Assembly: GCA_031259075.1 (NCBI GenBank)
Contig: JAIRLY010000006.1
Coordinates: forward strand, 1 to 35,514
Length of the DNA: 35,514 bases
Source: Dysgonamonadaceae bacterium
GTDB taxonomy: Bacteria; Bacteroidota; Bacteroidia; Bacteroidales; Azobacteroidaceae
Reading direction: 5' to 3'
Positions 10,458 to 19,575 of the stretch are shown piece by piece; position 1 is the stretch's first letter; every line of letters starts with the position of its first letter. The notes beneath the pieces are model-generated. The model saw nothing but the letters and a program-made list of their open reading frames with translations. It was not told the origin of the DNA and did no database searches. Made by a program: the position numbers and the translations under genes.

Positions 10458-11750
10458 ATGAAATTTAAGTATCTTTTAATAATAAACTTTCTCATTTTTT
10501 CTCCATTTTTAATTGTTCAGGCAGAAGTAAAAGACACGACAACTGCCGTAACGCCTCTAAAACACCGTTTTACATTGGGTGGTTATGGAGAAGCAATCGC
10601 TCAACGCATGTTTTACAGCGATAATGTGGCCCGGTATATGTACCCCGAAAGTAATAAGGACGCCACACACGGTCGTTTCGACTTGCCCCATGTAGTCGTT
10701 TATATGGCTTATGATTTCGGCAAAGGCTGGAAATTTTCTTCTGAAATAGAATTTGAACATGGTGGCTCCGGAAGTACATTTGAAATAGAAAAAGAAGAAA
10801 CCGGCGAATATGAGACCGAAATAGAAAAAGGAGGCGAAGTCGTTCTCGAACAGTTTTGGATCGAAAAAACGTTTTCCGATGAAGCCAATCTTCGAATAGG
10901 GCATATTATTGTTCCTATCGGATTGACCAATCAATATCATTTACCGACCGATTTTTTTTCAGCGCTCCGACCGGAAGAAGAAACGGCCATTTTGCCTTGT
11001 ACATGGCATCAAACCGGTATCAGTTTTTGGGGTAAAACCAAACATTGGCGCTATGAAGCCCAATTCTTATCGGGATTGGATGCCGAACGGTTCAGCAACG
11101 CCGGATGGATCAAAGAAGGTGCTATTTCTCCTTACGAATTTGAAATTGCCAATTCGTATGCAGGTGCTCTTCGAGTAGACAATTATTCCGTTCCCGGATT
11201 GCGGATCGGACTGAGCGGGTATTACGGCTACAGCGCTCAAAACAGCTTGAAATGGGAACGTTATAAAAATCAAAATGTAAAAGGCGCTGTAAGTATCGGC
11301 GCACTCGACGCTGTTTATAACGATTATAATCTGTTGGCTCGCGGCAATGTAATCTATGGACATTTAGTTAATTCGTATGCTATTTCCATGATTAATAAGA
11401 AACTGCCTTCGGCAAGTCCATCGCCAAGAACGGATGTGGCTTCCGATGTGTTAAGTTATTATGTAGAAGCTGGATACGATCTGTTTTCTTTCTTTCCGAA
11501 ATTCCGAAACAAACAAGAAAAACTGTATGTTTACGGACATTATGGTTTTTATGATTCCATGTATAAAACCGATAAAAGAATTGCGGCAAAAGATTGGACG
11601 AAAAAAACAATTATTAGCGGAGGCATCAATTATTATCCGCTAAAAGAAATTGTAGTGAAGGCAGAATATTCTTTCCGGAAATTCAGCGCTCTCTACAACA
11701 ATGAGCCGACATTTTCGTTGGGAATCGCATACGCAGGGCTTTTTAAATAA
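10458..11750 (+). CDS. Outer-membrane porin-like beta-barrel protein
   Basis: Signal peptide; RFTLGGYGEAI, EIEFEHGG, LRIGHIIVPIGLTNQYH...TAILPCTWHQTGISFWG, C-term FSLGIAYAGLFK; first gene of an iron-type operon. Confidence 0.75.
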   Translation: MKFKYLLIINFLIFSPFLIVQAEVKDTTTAVTPLKHRFTLGGYGEAIAQRMFYSDNVARYMYPESNKDATHGRFDLPHVVVYMAYDFGKGWKFSSEIEFEHGGSGSTFEIEKEETGEYETEIEKGGEVVLEQFWIEKTFSDEANLRIGHIIVPIGLTNQYHLPTDFFSALRPEEETAILPCTWHQTGISFWGKTKHWRYEAQFLSGLDAERFSNAGWIKEGAISPYEFEIANSYAGALRVDNYSVPGLRIGLSGYYGYSAQNSLKWERYKNQNVKGAVSIGALDAVYNDYNLLARGNVIYGHLVNSYAISMINKKLPSASPSPRTDVASDVLSYYVEAGYDLFSFFPKFRNKQEKLYVYGHYGFYDSMYKTDKRIAAKDWTKKTIISGGINYYPLKEIVVKAEYSFRKFSALYNNEPTFSLGIAYAGLFK

Positions 11751-11778
11751 AAAATAACAATTAAAAAATAAAGACATT

Positions 11779-12939
11779 ATGAAAAGTTTAATGAGAAATG
11801 GTGTACTCGTATGGGCGCTAACAGCGTTCGTTTTGAGTTTTTCTTCTTGCGAAGAAGAAATAAAAGAAAATAACGATGACGTAAAAGTAAATGCGGCTGT
11901 GGAGGCATGTTCAAAACTTGCAACATTATTTACAAGTATTGAATATGACAAGGGAAGCGATGATTTGTATAAACAAATTCTGGAAAATTATGTTAATTCA
12001 ACGATTATTCCGACATATCGCTCTTTGGCGGAAGCTGCCCTTGAAATGCGTACGGCCAATGATGCATTAAAAGCAAATCCGGCCAATGAAACCATGAAGA
12101 AAGCGTCGGAAGCATGGATGAAAGCGCGTATCTGGTGGGAAATCAACGAAGCGTTTCTTTTTGGTCCGGTAGGCGAAAGCGCTCTGGATATTGACGGCCA
12201 CATTGATTCCTGGCCTTTGGAATTGGAAGCCATCCAAACTTCCATTGCCGAAGGGGGAAATATCACCGGTCAGGATGCATGGAATTTGAATGCGGAAGTG
12301 ATCGGCTTTCACGTGACCGAATATTTACTTTACCGCGACGGACAGTCCCGTCCGGTAAGCGATTTGACGTCTGCCGAATTGAATTATCTTACCGCAGCTA
12401 CCGATGCATTGGTATGGGATTGCGTTCTGGCTTATGTGGCTTGGGTTGGCGAAGACAATGTATCAGAGGAGATGAAAACCGTTTTCAAGGAAAACTCTGA
12501 TGTGGTAGCTCATTTGGAGAATAATCCTACTTATAAAAATTTTGCCGCTAAGATGAAAGATGCTTCCGGTTTTTCAAATTCCTTTGCTTCTGCTGTTAGT
12601 CAAATTTCCGATGGCGCTGCCGAGATAGCGAATGAAGTAGGAGAAACAAAAATAGCCGCCCCTTATGCAACCGGTAAGGTGGAAGAAGTCGAATCGTGGT
12701 ATAGCTGGCATTCATTGGACGACTATAAAAACAATATTGAAAGTATAAAAAATGCGTATTTAGGAGGTGTTGATGGCAGTACCCGTACTTCGACATCCCT
12801 GAGTACTTATGTTAAACAGATAAGCACGGATTTAGATACAGCTATTAAACGTCAAATAGATGACTGTATTTCGAAAATTGACGCCATTGGCGCCGACGGA
12901 AGATCTTTTTATGAAGTTGTGCGTGATCGTAAAAAATAA
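11779..12939 (+). CDS. Imelysin (peptidase M75-like) family lipoprotein
   Basis: Lipobox FSSC; VIGFHVTEYLLY contains the GxHxxE motif; AWMKARIWWEINEAFLFGPV. Confidence 0.88.
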   Translation: MKSLMRNGVLVWALTAFVLSFSSCEEEIKENNDDVKVNAAVEACSKLATLFTSIEYDKGSDDLYKQILENYVNSTIIPTYRSLAEAALEMRTANDALKANPANETMKKASEAWMKARIWWEINEAFLFGPVGESALDIDGHIDSWPLELEAIQTSIAEGGNITGQDAWNLNAEVIGFHVTEYLLYRDGQSRPVSDLTSAELNYLTAATDALVWDCVLAYVAWVGEDNVSEEMKTVFKENSDVVAHLENNPTYKNFAAKMKDASGFSNSFASAVSQISDGAAEIANEVGETKIAAPYATGKVEEVESWYSWHSLDDYKNNIESIKNAYLGGVDGSTRTSTSLSTYVKQISTDLDTAIKRQIDDCISKIDAIGADGRSFYEVVRDRKK

Positions 12940-12947
12940 ATAATTAA

Positions 12948-14486
12948 ATGAAAGTCTTAAAATTATCTTTGAGAATTGTATTATTCCTTGTATTTGTTGT
13001 TTCTTGTGCGGATGAAAAAGGGACAGGTTCTGGAGAAATTGTAATACCGGATATTCCTTCCAATAGACCTCCCTATAGTGAAGAACGTTCGGAATGGTAT
13101 CCGGGTGGCGAAAATGGAACTGTATTTATTTCTAATACATTGTCTTATCAACAAGCGATGCCTTTCATTGACGCTAATCCGGAATTATACAGGGCTTTTA
13201 TGCGTGGTGAACGTATTTTTGAGAAAAGTTTCGTCACAACGGAGGGAATGGGTTATTCGGGATTAGGTCCTGTTTATATCCGGAAATCATGCATCGCCTG
13301 CCATCCGAGTTACGGAGGAAGAAGCAAACGGGTAGACAAATTCGATACCAACGATAGCCGAAACGGTTATTTGTTAATGATTTATGATCCTAATTCTCCG
13401 ACGCTGGCTTTAGCAAGCAATTATTTTACCGGAATGACTCAAACGCAAGCTGTTTCTCCCTATAAATCGCCGATCAAAGAATCGGGCATACACCTCGAAT
13501 GGCTTCCTTATACGGATGAATACGGTAACAAATATGAAGATGGAACTTCTTATTCGCTTATTTATCCTAAAATAACGATTGATCAGGACGCTATTTTGTT
13601 CAAAAATTTTGATATGAGCAAACACGCCGCTTCCATCGAAGCTACGATTGGCATTTACGGCGTTGGCTTGTTGGATGCTATTTCGGACGAAGACTTGCGG
13701 GCAGAACATCAAAGTCAACAAACGCGCGGGTATTGTCCGGGCGTTATCGGAGCAGATATTGATGAAACAGGATTAAACCCGTATTATCCGGGCAAACATC
13801 CCGGAAGGTTCACTTATCTTTGTACACGTGCTACGATTGATAACGGACCGGGTTCGAATGCCCTTTGGAATATTACGAATGTGACGCGTCCCGACAGAAG
13901 ATACCATTATATTACGGAAGAATATGCCAAAGTAATGTCCAAAGATCCGGATGTTCAAAAAGCATTGGGACAAAGTGAAGCGGAAATTTTTGCCTATCTG
14001 ATGTCCAAAGAGCTTAAGCCGGAAATGACAATGGAAGATTACAATGATTTTATGGTTTGGCATCGGGCAGTCGCTGTTCCGGCAGCCCGTAATTTGGACG
14101 ATGAGAAAGTGAAAAAAGGGAAAACGCTCTTCAGCGAAGCCGGTTGTGCCGCTTGTCACAAGCCTTCGTGGACTACGCGTAGCGATTATAAGCCGCAACC
14201 CGAACTTTCCAACCAGAAGATTTATCCTTATACGGATCTTTTGCGTCACGACTTGGATATGTATGAACCGGGGCGGGTGAAACTTTGCCGGACAACTCCT
14301 TTGTGGGGACGCGGCTTAATGCCTGTCGTATCCGGACATTCGGATCATCTCCACGATTTACGCGCCCGCAATTACGAAGAAGCTATCTTGTGGCATGGAG
14401 GAGAAGCAAAACAAAGTAAGGATAAATTTCGCAAAATGTCGAAAGAAGACCGTGATGCTTTGGTTAAATTCTTGGAATCTATATAG
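12948..14486 (+). CDS. Di-haem oxidoreductase (DUF1111-like) lipoprotein
   Basis: Lipobox VVSC; two CxxCH haem motifs (CIACH, CAACH); TPLWGRGLMPVVSGHSDHLHDLRARNYEEAILWHGGEA. Confidence 0.9.
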   Translation: MKVLKLSLRIVLFLVFVVSCADEKGTGSGEIVIPDIPSNRPPYSEERSEWYPGGENGTVFISNTLSYQQAMPFIDANPELYRAFMRGERIFEKSFVTTEGMGYSGLGPVYIRKSCIACHPSYGGRSKRVDKFDTNDSRNGYLLMIYDPNSPTLALASNYFTGMTQTQAVSPYKSPIKESGIHLEWLPYTDEYGNKYEDGTSYSLIYPKITIDQDAILFKNFDMSKHAASIEATIGIYGVGLLDAISDEDLRAEHQSQQTRGYCPGVIGADIDETGLNPYYPGKHPGRFTYLCTRATIDNGPGSNALWNITNVTRPDRRYHYITEEYAKVMSKDPDVQKALGQSEAEIFAYLMSKELKPEMTMEDYNDFMVWHRAVAVPAARNLDDEKVKKGKTLFSEAGCAACHKPSWTTRSDYKPQPELSNQKIYPYTDLLRHDLDMYEPGRVKLCRTTPLWGRGLMPVVSGHSDHLHDLRARNYEEAILWHGGEAKQSKDKFRKMSKEDRDALVKFLESI

Positions 14487-14491
14487 GATGA

Positions 14492-15643
14492 ATGGAGAGA
14501 GGCAAAAGGAGAGAGAAAATCAAATATATAGCGTTTGGTAGCTTAATAGCGCTTTTAATAATACTCGCGACAGCTACCGTCGTCGAAAAACTTTGGGGTA
14601 GTGAGTTTGTTCATGCACAAATTTACAAAGCAGGGTGGTTTGTCGCTCTATGGTTTGTATTAGGCGTCAGTGTACTTTTTATTTTGTGCCGTGCGCCGTG
14701 TGTCATGCACCCTTTTACTCTATTATTGCATTGTTCGTTAGTAATTATACTCCTTGGAGCGTTTATTACTTATCTTACGGGCGACCGGGGATTTGTTCAT
14801 ATAAGACAAGGAGAAATAGCCAATTTCTATATTTCGGAAGAGAATGCTGTGAAGCATTCTCTTCCGTTTAACGTGAAATTACTTTTATTTGATATAGAAT
14901 ATCATCCGGGTACGGATGAGCCGGCCGATTATATTAGTTTCCTGAAAATAGATGAAGAAGTATGCAGGGTTTCGATGAATAAGATTTTCAAACGACAAGC
15001 CTATCGGTTGTATCAAATGGATTATGATGCCGACGAAATGGGAACAACTCTCTTGGTCAGTCATGATCCTTATGGGATCGCTGTCACCTATACGGGATAT
15101 GTACTACTTGCGATTTCCATGCTGGGATTACTGTTTATTCGAATAGATTGGAGAGGGATGATTTACACATTCGTTCCGGTTGCCGGATTGTGGTATTACA
15201 TTTCACAACTGAATCCGATAACTCCGGTCTTGCGTTCGCCACTATTAGCTGCTCATGTATCGGTCATTATGATTTCTTATTTGCTCCTTTTGATAATTGC
15301 CGTTTTAAGTATTATCGGCCTTTTTTCTAAAAAATTATCTAAAAAATTTTATCTCCGGAATAGTAAACTGCTGTATCCCGCATTGTTTCTCTTGGCCACA
15401 GGCATCTTTATCGGAGCCGTTTGGGCTAATATTTCGTGGGGAAGATATTGGGGCTGGGATGCTAAAGAAACTTGGGCGTTAATCACGCTATTGGTTTATG
15501 CATTTCCTTTACACAAAGGTAGTTTGCCTTTTTTCCGAAATCAACGAAAATTCCATATTTATTGCGTTATCGCTTTCTTTTCAATTTTAATGACATTTTT
15601 TGGCGTCAGTTATTTTTTGGGAGGAATACATAGCTACATATAA
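14492..15643 (+). CDS. Compact ResB/CcsA-type cytochrome c biogenesis protein
   Basis: N-terminal ResB-like membrane segments; C-terminal CcsA core with SWGRYWGWDAKETWALITLLVYAFPLH. Confidence 0.88.
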   Translation: MERGKRREKIKYIAFGSLIALLIILATATVVEKLWGSEFVHAQIYKAGWFVALWFVLGVSVLFILCRAPCVMHPFTLLLHCSLVIILLGAFITYLTGDRGFVHIRQGEIANFYISEENAVKHSLPFNVKLLLFDIEYHPGTDEPADYISFLKIDEEVCRVSMNKIFKRQAYRLYQMDYDADEMGTTLLVSHDPYGIAVTYTGYVLLAISMLGLLFIRIDWRGMIYTFVPVAGLWYYISQLNPITPVLRSPLLAAHVSVIMISYLLLLIIAVLSIIGLFSKKLSKKFYLRNSKLLYPALFLLATGIFIGAVWANISWGRYWGWDAKETWALITLLVYAFPLHKGSLPFFRNQRKFHIYCVIAFFSILMTFFGVSYFLGGIHSYI

Positions 15644-15721
15644 ATAGACATGTAATTTTATCTGCCGATTTTGGTTTTTCCAAAAAATCTCACTATTCTT
15701 GTTCGATTTTATTAAAAAATA

Positions 15722-15797
15722 AGCAAAGTTTCTACGGAGCGATACATTTCGGACGGAATGGGGTGCAGCACGCAGGTATCATATCCGGTATTCATAA
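15722..15797 (+). repeat. Dispersed intergenic repeat, family 2, copy 1
   Basis: About 84% identical by hand alignment to the reverse complement of 26025-26100. Confidence 0.8.
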
Positions 15798-15830
15798 CGA
15801 GGAACTGCAAGGTTAACCTTTTTTTAAATA

Positions 15831-15857
15831 GCAAGGGTGGAGTATCTCCACCCTTGC
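15831..15857. terminator. Hairpin 3' of the 15931 gene
   Basis: gcaagggtggag-tat-ctccacccttgc, 12-bp perfect stem. Confidence 0.75.
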
Positions 15858-15930
15858 TTGTTACGGCCACAGTTACACGATAGTCCTTCGATTAGGAAAG
15901 GCCGGATGCCTTTATGCATGGACAAATTGT

Positions 15931-17049
15931 CTAATTGTCATTTTTCTTGCAACGGACACTACGCATGTAGTATTTGTAGATGTTGTACCTGTACACTCCG
16001 GTGAGGTTGTTACGCAGGGTCCGGCACCATGCGAAGTTTTCTGAACGGGAACTAATCGACCAGAAGTACGCACCTGTGCCGTAACCGCCAAAATTTCCGT
16101 GATCGGCGCCGCCCACGAGCAAGGCGTCGAAACCGTTAGCGGTAAGATCGTTACTTGTGCCGTTAGTCGCAGTGGTCGAGGTCAAAACCTTCGTTGCGCT
16201 TTTCATGACTGAGCCATGACCGTTACCCGAGGAAGGACGGGGTTCATTATTAATTGTTTCCCAACTCTCGTTCCAAGCCGTTGTAGCACCGGTACCGTAA
16301 GTTCCCTCAGCGCTGTTGGCTATCTCTTTTTCCAACTCATTCCATTCCCTGTCGCTCGGCAGGTGCCAGCCGTCCGGACAGATGCCCTGAATGTTTTCCG
16401 AATTGCCGGCGTTGGATTCACCTTGTCCTTCATTATCACTTACGCCTGTACGACCGGTAACCGCAGCCCATGTATACAATAACCCGTATTCCGGATGGCT
16501 ATCCAATATATCATCGGCAGTAGCGGCGGCTACACTTGCTCTACTGCCCGGATACCAGTAATATTTTAATGACGAATCCTCACCGGGATTGCCGTTTTCA
16601 ATCAAGTCTGTTACTGAAGAAGACTTCGTGGAACGCAAATTCTGGGTCATCCAACAACCGGCGGCACCAAACCGGGCGGCGTAATAGCAATTCCCTTCAA
16701 TATCCTGAACAGACGAACAATCTTGAATTGTAGAAACCACAAGTTTCCATTTGTTCCCGTTCCACGTGTAAATACCTTCTGTGCACGGAACAGTGTTATA
16801 TACCGTCAGTCCGGTAAGCGCCTCAGGGTCTTTGTCGTCGCCGGAAATATCGTCGAGGCTCTCCAAATTCGTCAAAGCGACTCGAGGCAGCAGCAAGCCG
16901 CCTTTAAAAGTTTCCGTATTCTGCAAATCCAGTACAGTCCCGCTGTGCGGTTCATCGTTTTCACTGCCGCCGATTAATACCTGCGCATTCGCACTTGCTG
17001 CGCTCAACATTGTGAGCATCAGCGCTAAAAAAATCATTTTTCGTTTCAT
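15931..17049 (-). CDS. Secreted FISUMP-domain surface protein
   Basis: MKRKMIFLALMLTMLSAASANAQVLIGG...DEPHSGTVLDLQN N-term; WMTQNLRSTK, GLLYTWAAVTGRTG, CPDGWHLPSDREWNELEKEI, YYMRSVRCKK are FISUMP hallmarks. Confidence 0.85.
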   Translation of the reverse strand: MKRKMIFLALMLTMLSAASANAQVLIGGSENDEPHSGTVLDLQNTETFKGGLLLPRVALTNLESLDDISGDDKDPEALTGLTVYNTVPCTEGIYTWNGNKWKLVVSTIQDCSSVQDIEGNCYYAARFGAAGCWMTQNLRSTKSSSVTDLIENGNPGEDSSLKYYWYPGSRASVAAATADDILDSHPEYGLLYTWAAVTGRTGVSDNEGQGESNAGNSENIQGICPDGWHLPSDREWNELEKEIANSAEGTYGTGATTAWNESWETINNEPRPSSGNGHGSVMKSATKVLTSTTATNGTSNDLTANGFDALLVGGADHGNFGGYGTGAYFWSISSRSENFAWCRTLRNNLTGVYRYNIYKYYMRSVRCKKNDN

Positions 17050-17118
17050 GTTTAATAAAAATTAAAATTTTAATAATGTTATTTATTTTAGTTCCGTGAT
17101 TATGTTCTCTTTTACCTG

Positions 17119-17217
17119 TTCAACCCGCTTCGGGGTTGAAAGCGTTGTTGTTGTTTGTTTGTCCCCCAATCGCTTCGCTTCATTGGGGGTTATTTATCTT
17201 GAAGGCCTTCGGCCTTC
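17119..17217. repeat. Cluster of three perfect hairpins
   Basis: ttcaaccc-gcttcg-gggttgaa (17119-17140); cccccaat-cgcttcgcttc-attggggg (17163-17189); gaaggcc-ttc-ggccttc (17201-17217). Confidence 0.75.
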
Positions 17218-17243
17218 CTTACCCCATTCTCTATTTTCCATTC

Positions 17244-17450
17244 CTAATTTTCTATTTCACTCCAAGGCCCTTTTTCGCCTTTTTCGTTCTGCCAGCGTAG
17301 CGCAATGTACACTGTTTTTCCCTGTTCTGCCGCATTAGCCGTCACTTGCACCGAAAAATTGTCGCTCCTGCGGAACAGACAAGGCAATCCCTGCAAAGGC
17401 GATACGTTATTAAAAACGGCAAAAGCTACCTTTTTTGAAGGCAGCTTCTC
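17244..17450 (-). pseudogene. Remnant of a C-terminal coding region (...VYIALRWQNEKGEKGPWSEIEN*)
   Basis: Minus-strand translation EKLPSKKVAFAVFNNVSPLQGLPCLFRRSDNFSVQVTANAAEQGKTVYIALRWQNEKGEKGPWSEIEN* has no start codon and is absent from the ORF track; the GKxxYxALRWxNxxGxxGPWSEI pattern looks like a genuine protein C-terminus. Confidence 0.6.
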
Positions 17451-17475
17451 TTGCTTATTTAAATTTAATTTGCTA

Positions 17476-17499
17476 ATATACGCGCACGTACGCGCGCAC
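17476..17499. repeat. 24-bp alternating purine/pyrimidine tract
   Basis: atatacgcgcacgtacgcgcgcac. Confidence 0.85.
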
Positions 17500-17521
17500 T
17501 TTAAATTAAGGTATACGCCTG

Positions 17522-17559
<38 letters not shown>

Positions 17560-17711
17560 AGAAAAATCCGGCGAGTTCCAACTGTTTTGTGTTAAAAATA
17601 TAAAATGTGCTTTTATTGAAACCGGTTGTCATTAATTTGAACAGATTTATATAATTCGGATACAAATGTATAACAGTTTTTCCATAAAACAATGAAAAAG
17701 TGTAAAAAAAT

Positions 17712-17888
17712 ATGAAGTCGACGGTTTTAGGTTATTATTTAATTTTGTTTCTCCCTGAATCGCTGATAATCAATAGCGATGGGACGCCCATCGGAAAGGG
17801 AGGCCGTTTCGTTTCCCCACAGGCCGAAAGCCGGCAAACCAACCAAGTGCCTGCCTCATACAGCAACAGGAGTAAGATGAAAAAATGA
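17712..17888 (+). CDS. Possible 58-aa small ORF (below ORF-track threshold)
   Basis: MKSTVLGYYLILFLPESLIINSDGTPIGKGGRFVSPQAESRQTNQVPASYSNRSKMKK*; includes repeat segment 17752-17767. Confidence 0.3.
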   Translation: MKSTVLGYYLILFLPESLIINSDGTPIGKGGRFVSPQAESRQTNQVPASYSNRSKMKK

Positions 17889-17950
17889 TAACTTTTAGCC
17901 AAATTTCACTTGACATCCTAAATCAGAAAATAAATTTTTATACATATTTT

Positions 17951-17981
17951 TTGTAAATCACGCTATTTTCATTTAGCTTTG
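17951..17981 (+). promoter_or_regulatory. Bacteroidota-type promoter for the capA-like gene
   Basis: TTG (17951-17953) - N20 - TAGCTTTG (17974-17981), 29 bp before the ATG at 18010. Confidence 0.7.
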
Positions 17982-18009
17982 TAATCCAAATGTAAAAACG
18001 AATAGAATT

Positions 18010-19527
18010 ATGTTTTTAAAAGTCCGAATGTATGCTTTCTTTATTCTATTGATATTTTCTTTGCAAAGTTACTCTCAAGAAGCAGGAAAGGAAATCGTGT
18101 CGATTATAGGAACAGGCGATATTATGCTGGGTTCTAACTACCCTTCTCCGGACAAATTGCCTGTGTTAGACGGGAAAGAGTTGTTTCGCAACGTACAGGG
18201 GATATTAAAAAAGGCCGACGTTGCTTTTGGTAATTTGGAAGGCTGTTTTTTAGATAAAGGAGGTAACGTAAAATCTTGTAAAAAAGGATGTTATTTTTTT
18301 CGGATGCCCGATCGTTATGTCAATTACCTGGTAGAAGCCGGTTTCGATGTAATGAATATTGCGAATAATCACAATGGCGATTTCGGCGCTCAAGGGAAGG
18401 AAAATACGGTAAAAGTCTTGCAAGCAGCCGGTTTACATTATGCAGGACTAAAAAATATTTGTGAAACTTCGCGCTTTGAAATCAATGACGTTAAATATGG
18501 ATTTTGTGGTTTTGCACCTAATTCAGGCACAGTAAAGATAACTGATACGGAATATGCTGTAAAATTGGTTAAAGATTTGAAAAAAGATTGTGATATTGTA
18601 ATTGTTTCGTTTCACGGGGGAGCGGAAGGAAAAGCACATAACCGCGTTACTCGGAAAACGGAAACCTTTTACGGGGAAAATCGAGGAAATGTATACGAGT
18701 TTGCCCATGCTGTAATTGATGCGGGTGCAGATGTTGTTTTCGGACACGGCCCACATGTAGTTCGTGCAGCCGAACTCTATAAAGACCGTTTCATTATTTA
18801 CAGTATGGGGAATTTTTGTACCGCAGGAGAATTTAATATCAGTGGAATTAGCGGATATGCTCCAATAGTGAAAGTATATACGGATAAAAAAGGAAAATTT
18901 GTAAAAGGAGAAATTATTTCGGCGCTCCAAAAAGATAAAACAGGACCGGTATTGGATACGGATCATTCAGCAGCAAAAGAAATCAAACGATTGACCGAAT
19001 TGGATTTCCCCGAAACTAATCTTTCAATTTCTTCCGACGGTAAGATACAAAGAAAAATAGAAGAAAAGGTGATTGAAGAAGAAAAACAAACAGATAATCT
19101 TTTGTTTATAAACAAGAAAGATACTTTATCATACTCGTCATTGGCGCAAGATATTATTGATTATTCCCAGCAATTTATAGGGAAACCCTATCGTAGAGGT
19201 TCTAAAGGACCGAATACTTTTGACTGTTCCGGATTTACTTCTTTTATTTTCAAAAATTTCGGATATAATTTAAGTCAGGGTTGTGCGACTCAGGTGAAAG
19301 AAGGTACAAAAGTAGATAAAAAAGAATTAAAAACCGGAGATTTGATTTTTTTTAAAGGAAGAAATGTCAAATCGTCCGGAGTAGGGCATGTAGGAATTGT
19401 AATTTCCAACGACGGCAAGAAGGATATTACGTTTATTCATGCTTCTCGTAGAGGAGTGAGAATAGACCAACTCAGCGCGTCGGTTTATTATGCGCCGCGT
19501 TATGTAACAGGGCTTAGAGTTTTGTAA
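18010..19527 (+). CDS. CapA-family (PGA_cap metallophosphatase-like) protein fused to an NlpC/P60 peptidase domain
   Basis: CapA motifs GTGDIMLGS, GNLEGCF, NIANNHNGDFG, FGHGPHVVRAAELYKDRFIIYSMGNF; NlpC/P60 motifs GKPYRRGSKGPNTFDCSGFTSFIF, GDLIFFKGR, GHVGIVI, FIHASRRGV. Confidence 0.9.
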   Translation: MFLKVRMYAFFILLIFSLQSYSQEAGKEIVSIIGTGDIMLGSNYPSPDKLPVLDGKELFRNVQGILKKADVAFGNLEGCFLDKGGNVKSCKKGCYFFRMPDRYVNYLVEAGFDVMNIANNHNGDFGAQGKENTVKVLQAAGLHYAGLKNICETSRFEINDVKYGFCGFAPNSGTVKITDTEYAVKLVKDLKKDCDIVIVSFHGGAEGKAHNRVTRKTETFYGENRGNVYEFAHAVIDAGADVVFGHGPHVVRAAELYKDRFIIYSMGNFCTAGEFNISGISGYAPIVKVYTDKKGKFVKGEIISALQKDKTGPVLDTDHSAAKEIKRLTELDFPETNLSISSDGKIQRKIEEKVIEEEKQTDNLLFINKKDTLSYSSLAQDIIDYSQQFIGKPYRRGSKGPNTFDCSGFTSFIFKNFGYNLSQGCATQVKEGTKVDKKELKTGDLIFFKGRNVKSSGVGHVGIVISNDGKKDITFIHASRRGVRIDQLSASVYYAPRYVTGLRVL

Positions 19528-19575
19528 TATAAGATAGAAATATATCTTTATTTTTTTATTTTTAAATCAACTATC

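Noticed and set aside
13410-14249. Antisense ORFs (13410..13721, 13773..14249) and similar ones such as 294..608, 4527..4850 and 18523..18966
   Set aside because: They lie opposite strongly supported genes and show no recognisable domains.
5994-17049. Diversity-generating retroelement targets (lectin-like C-termini ending VRC)
   Set aside because: No reverse transcriptase ORF, template repeat or accessory gene found in the window; a remote DGR cannot be excluded.
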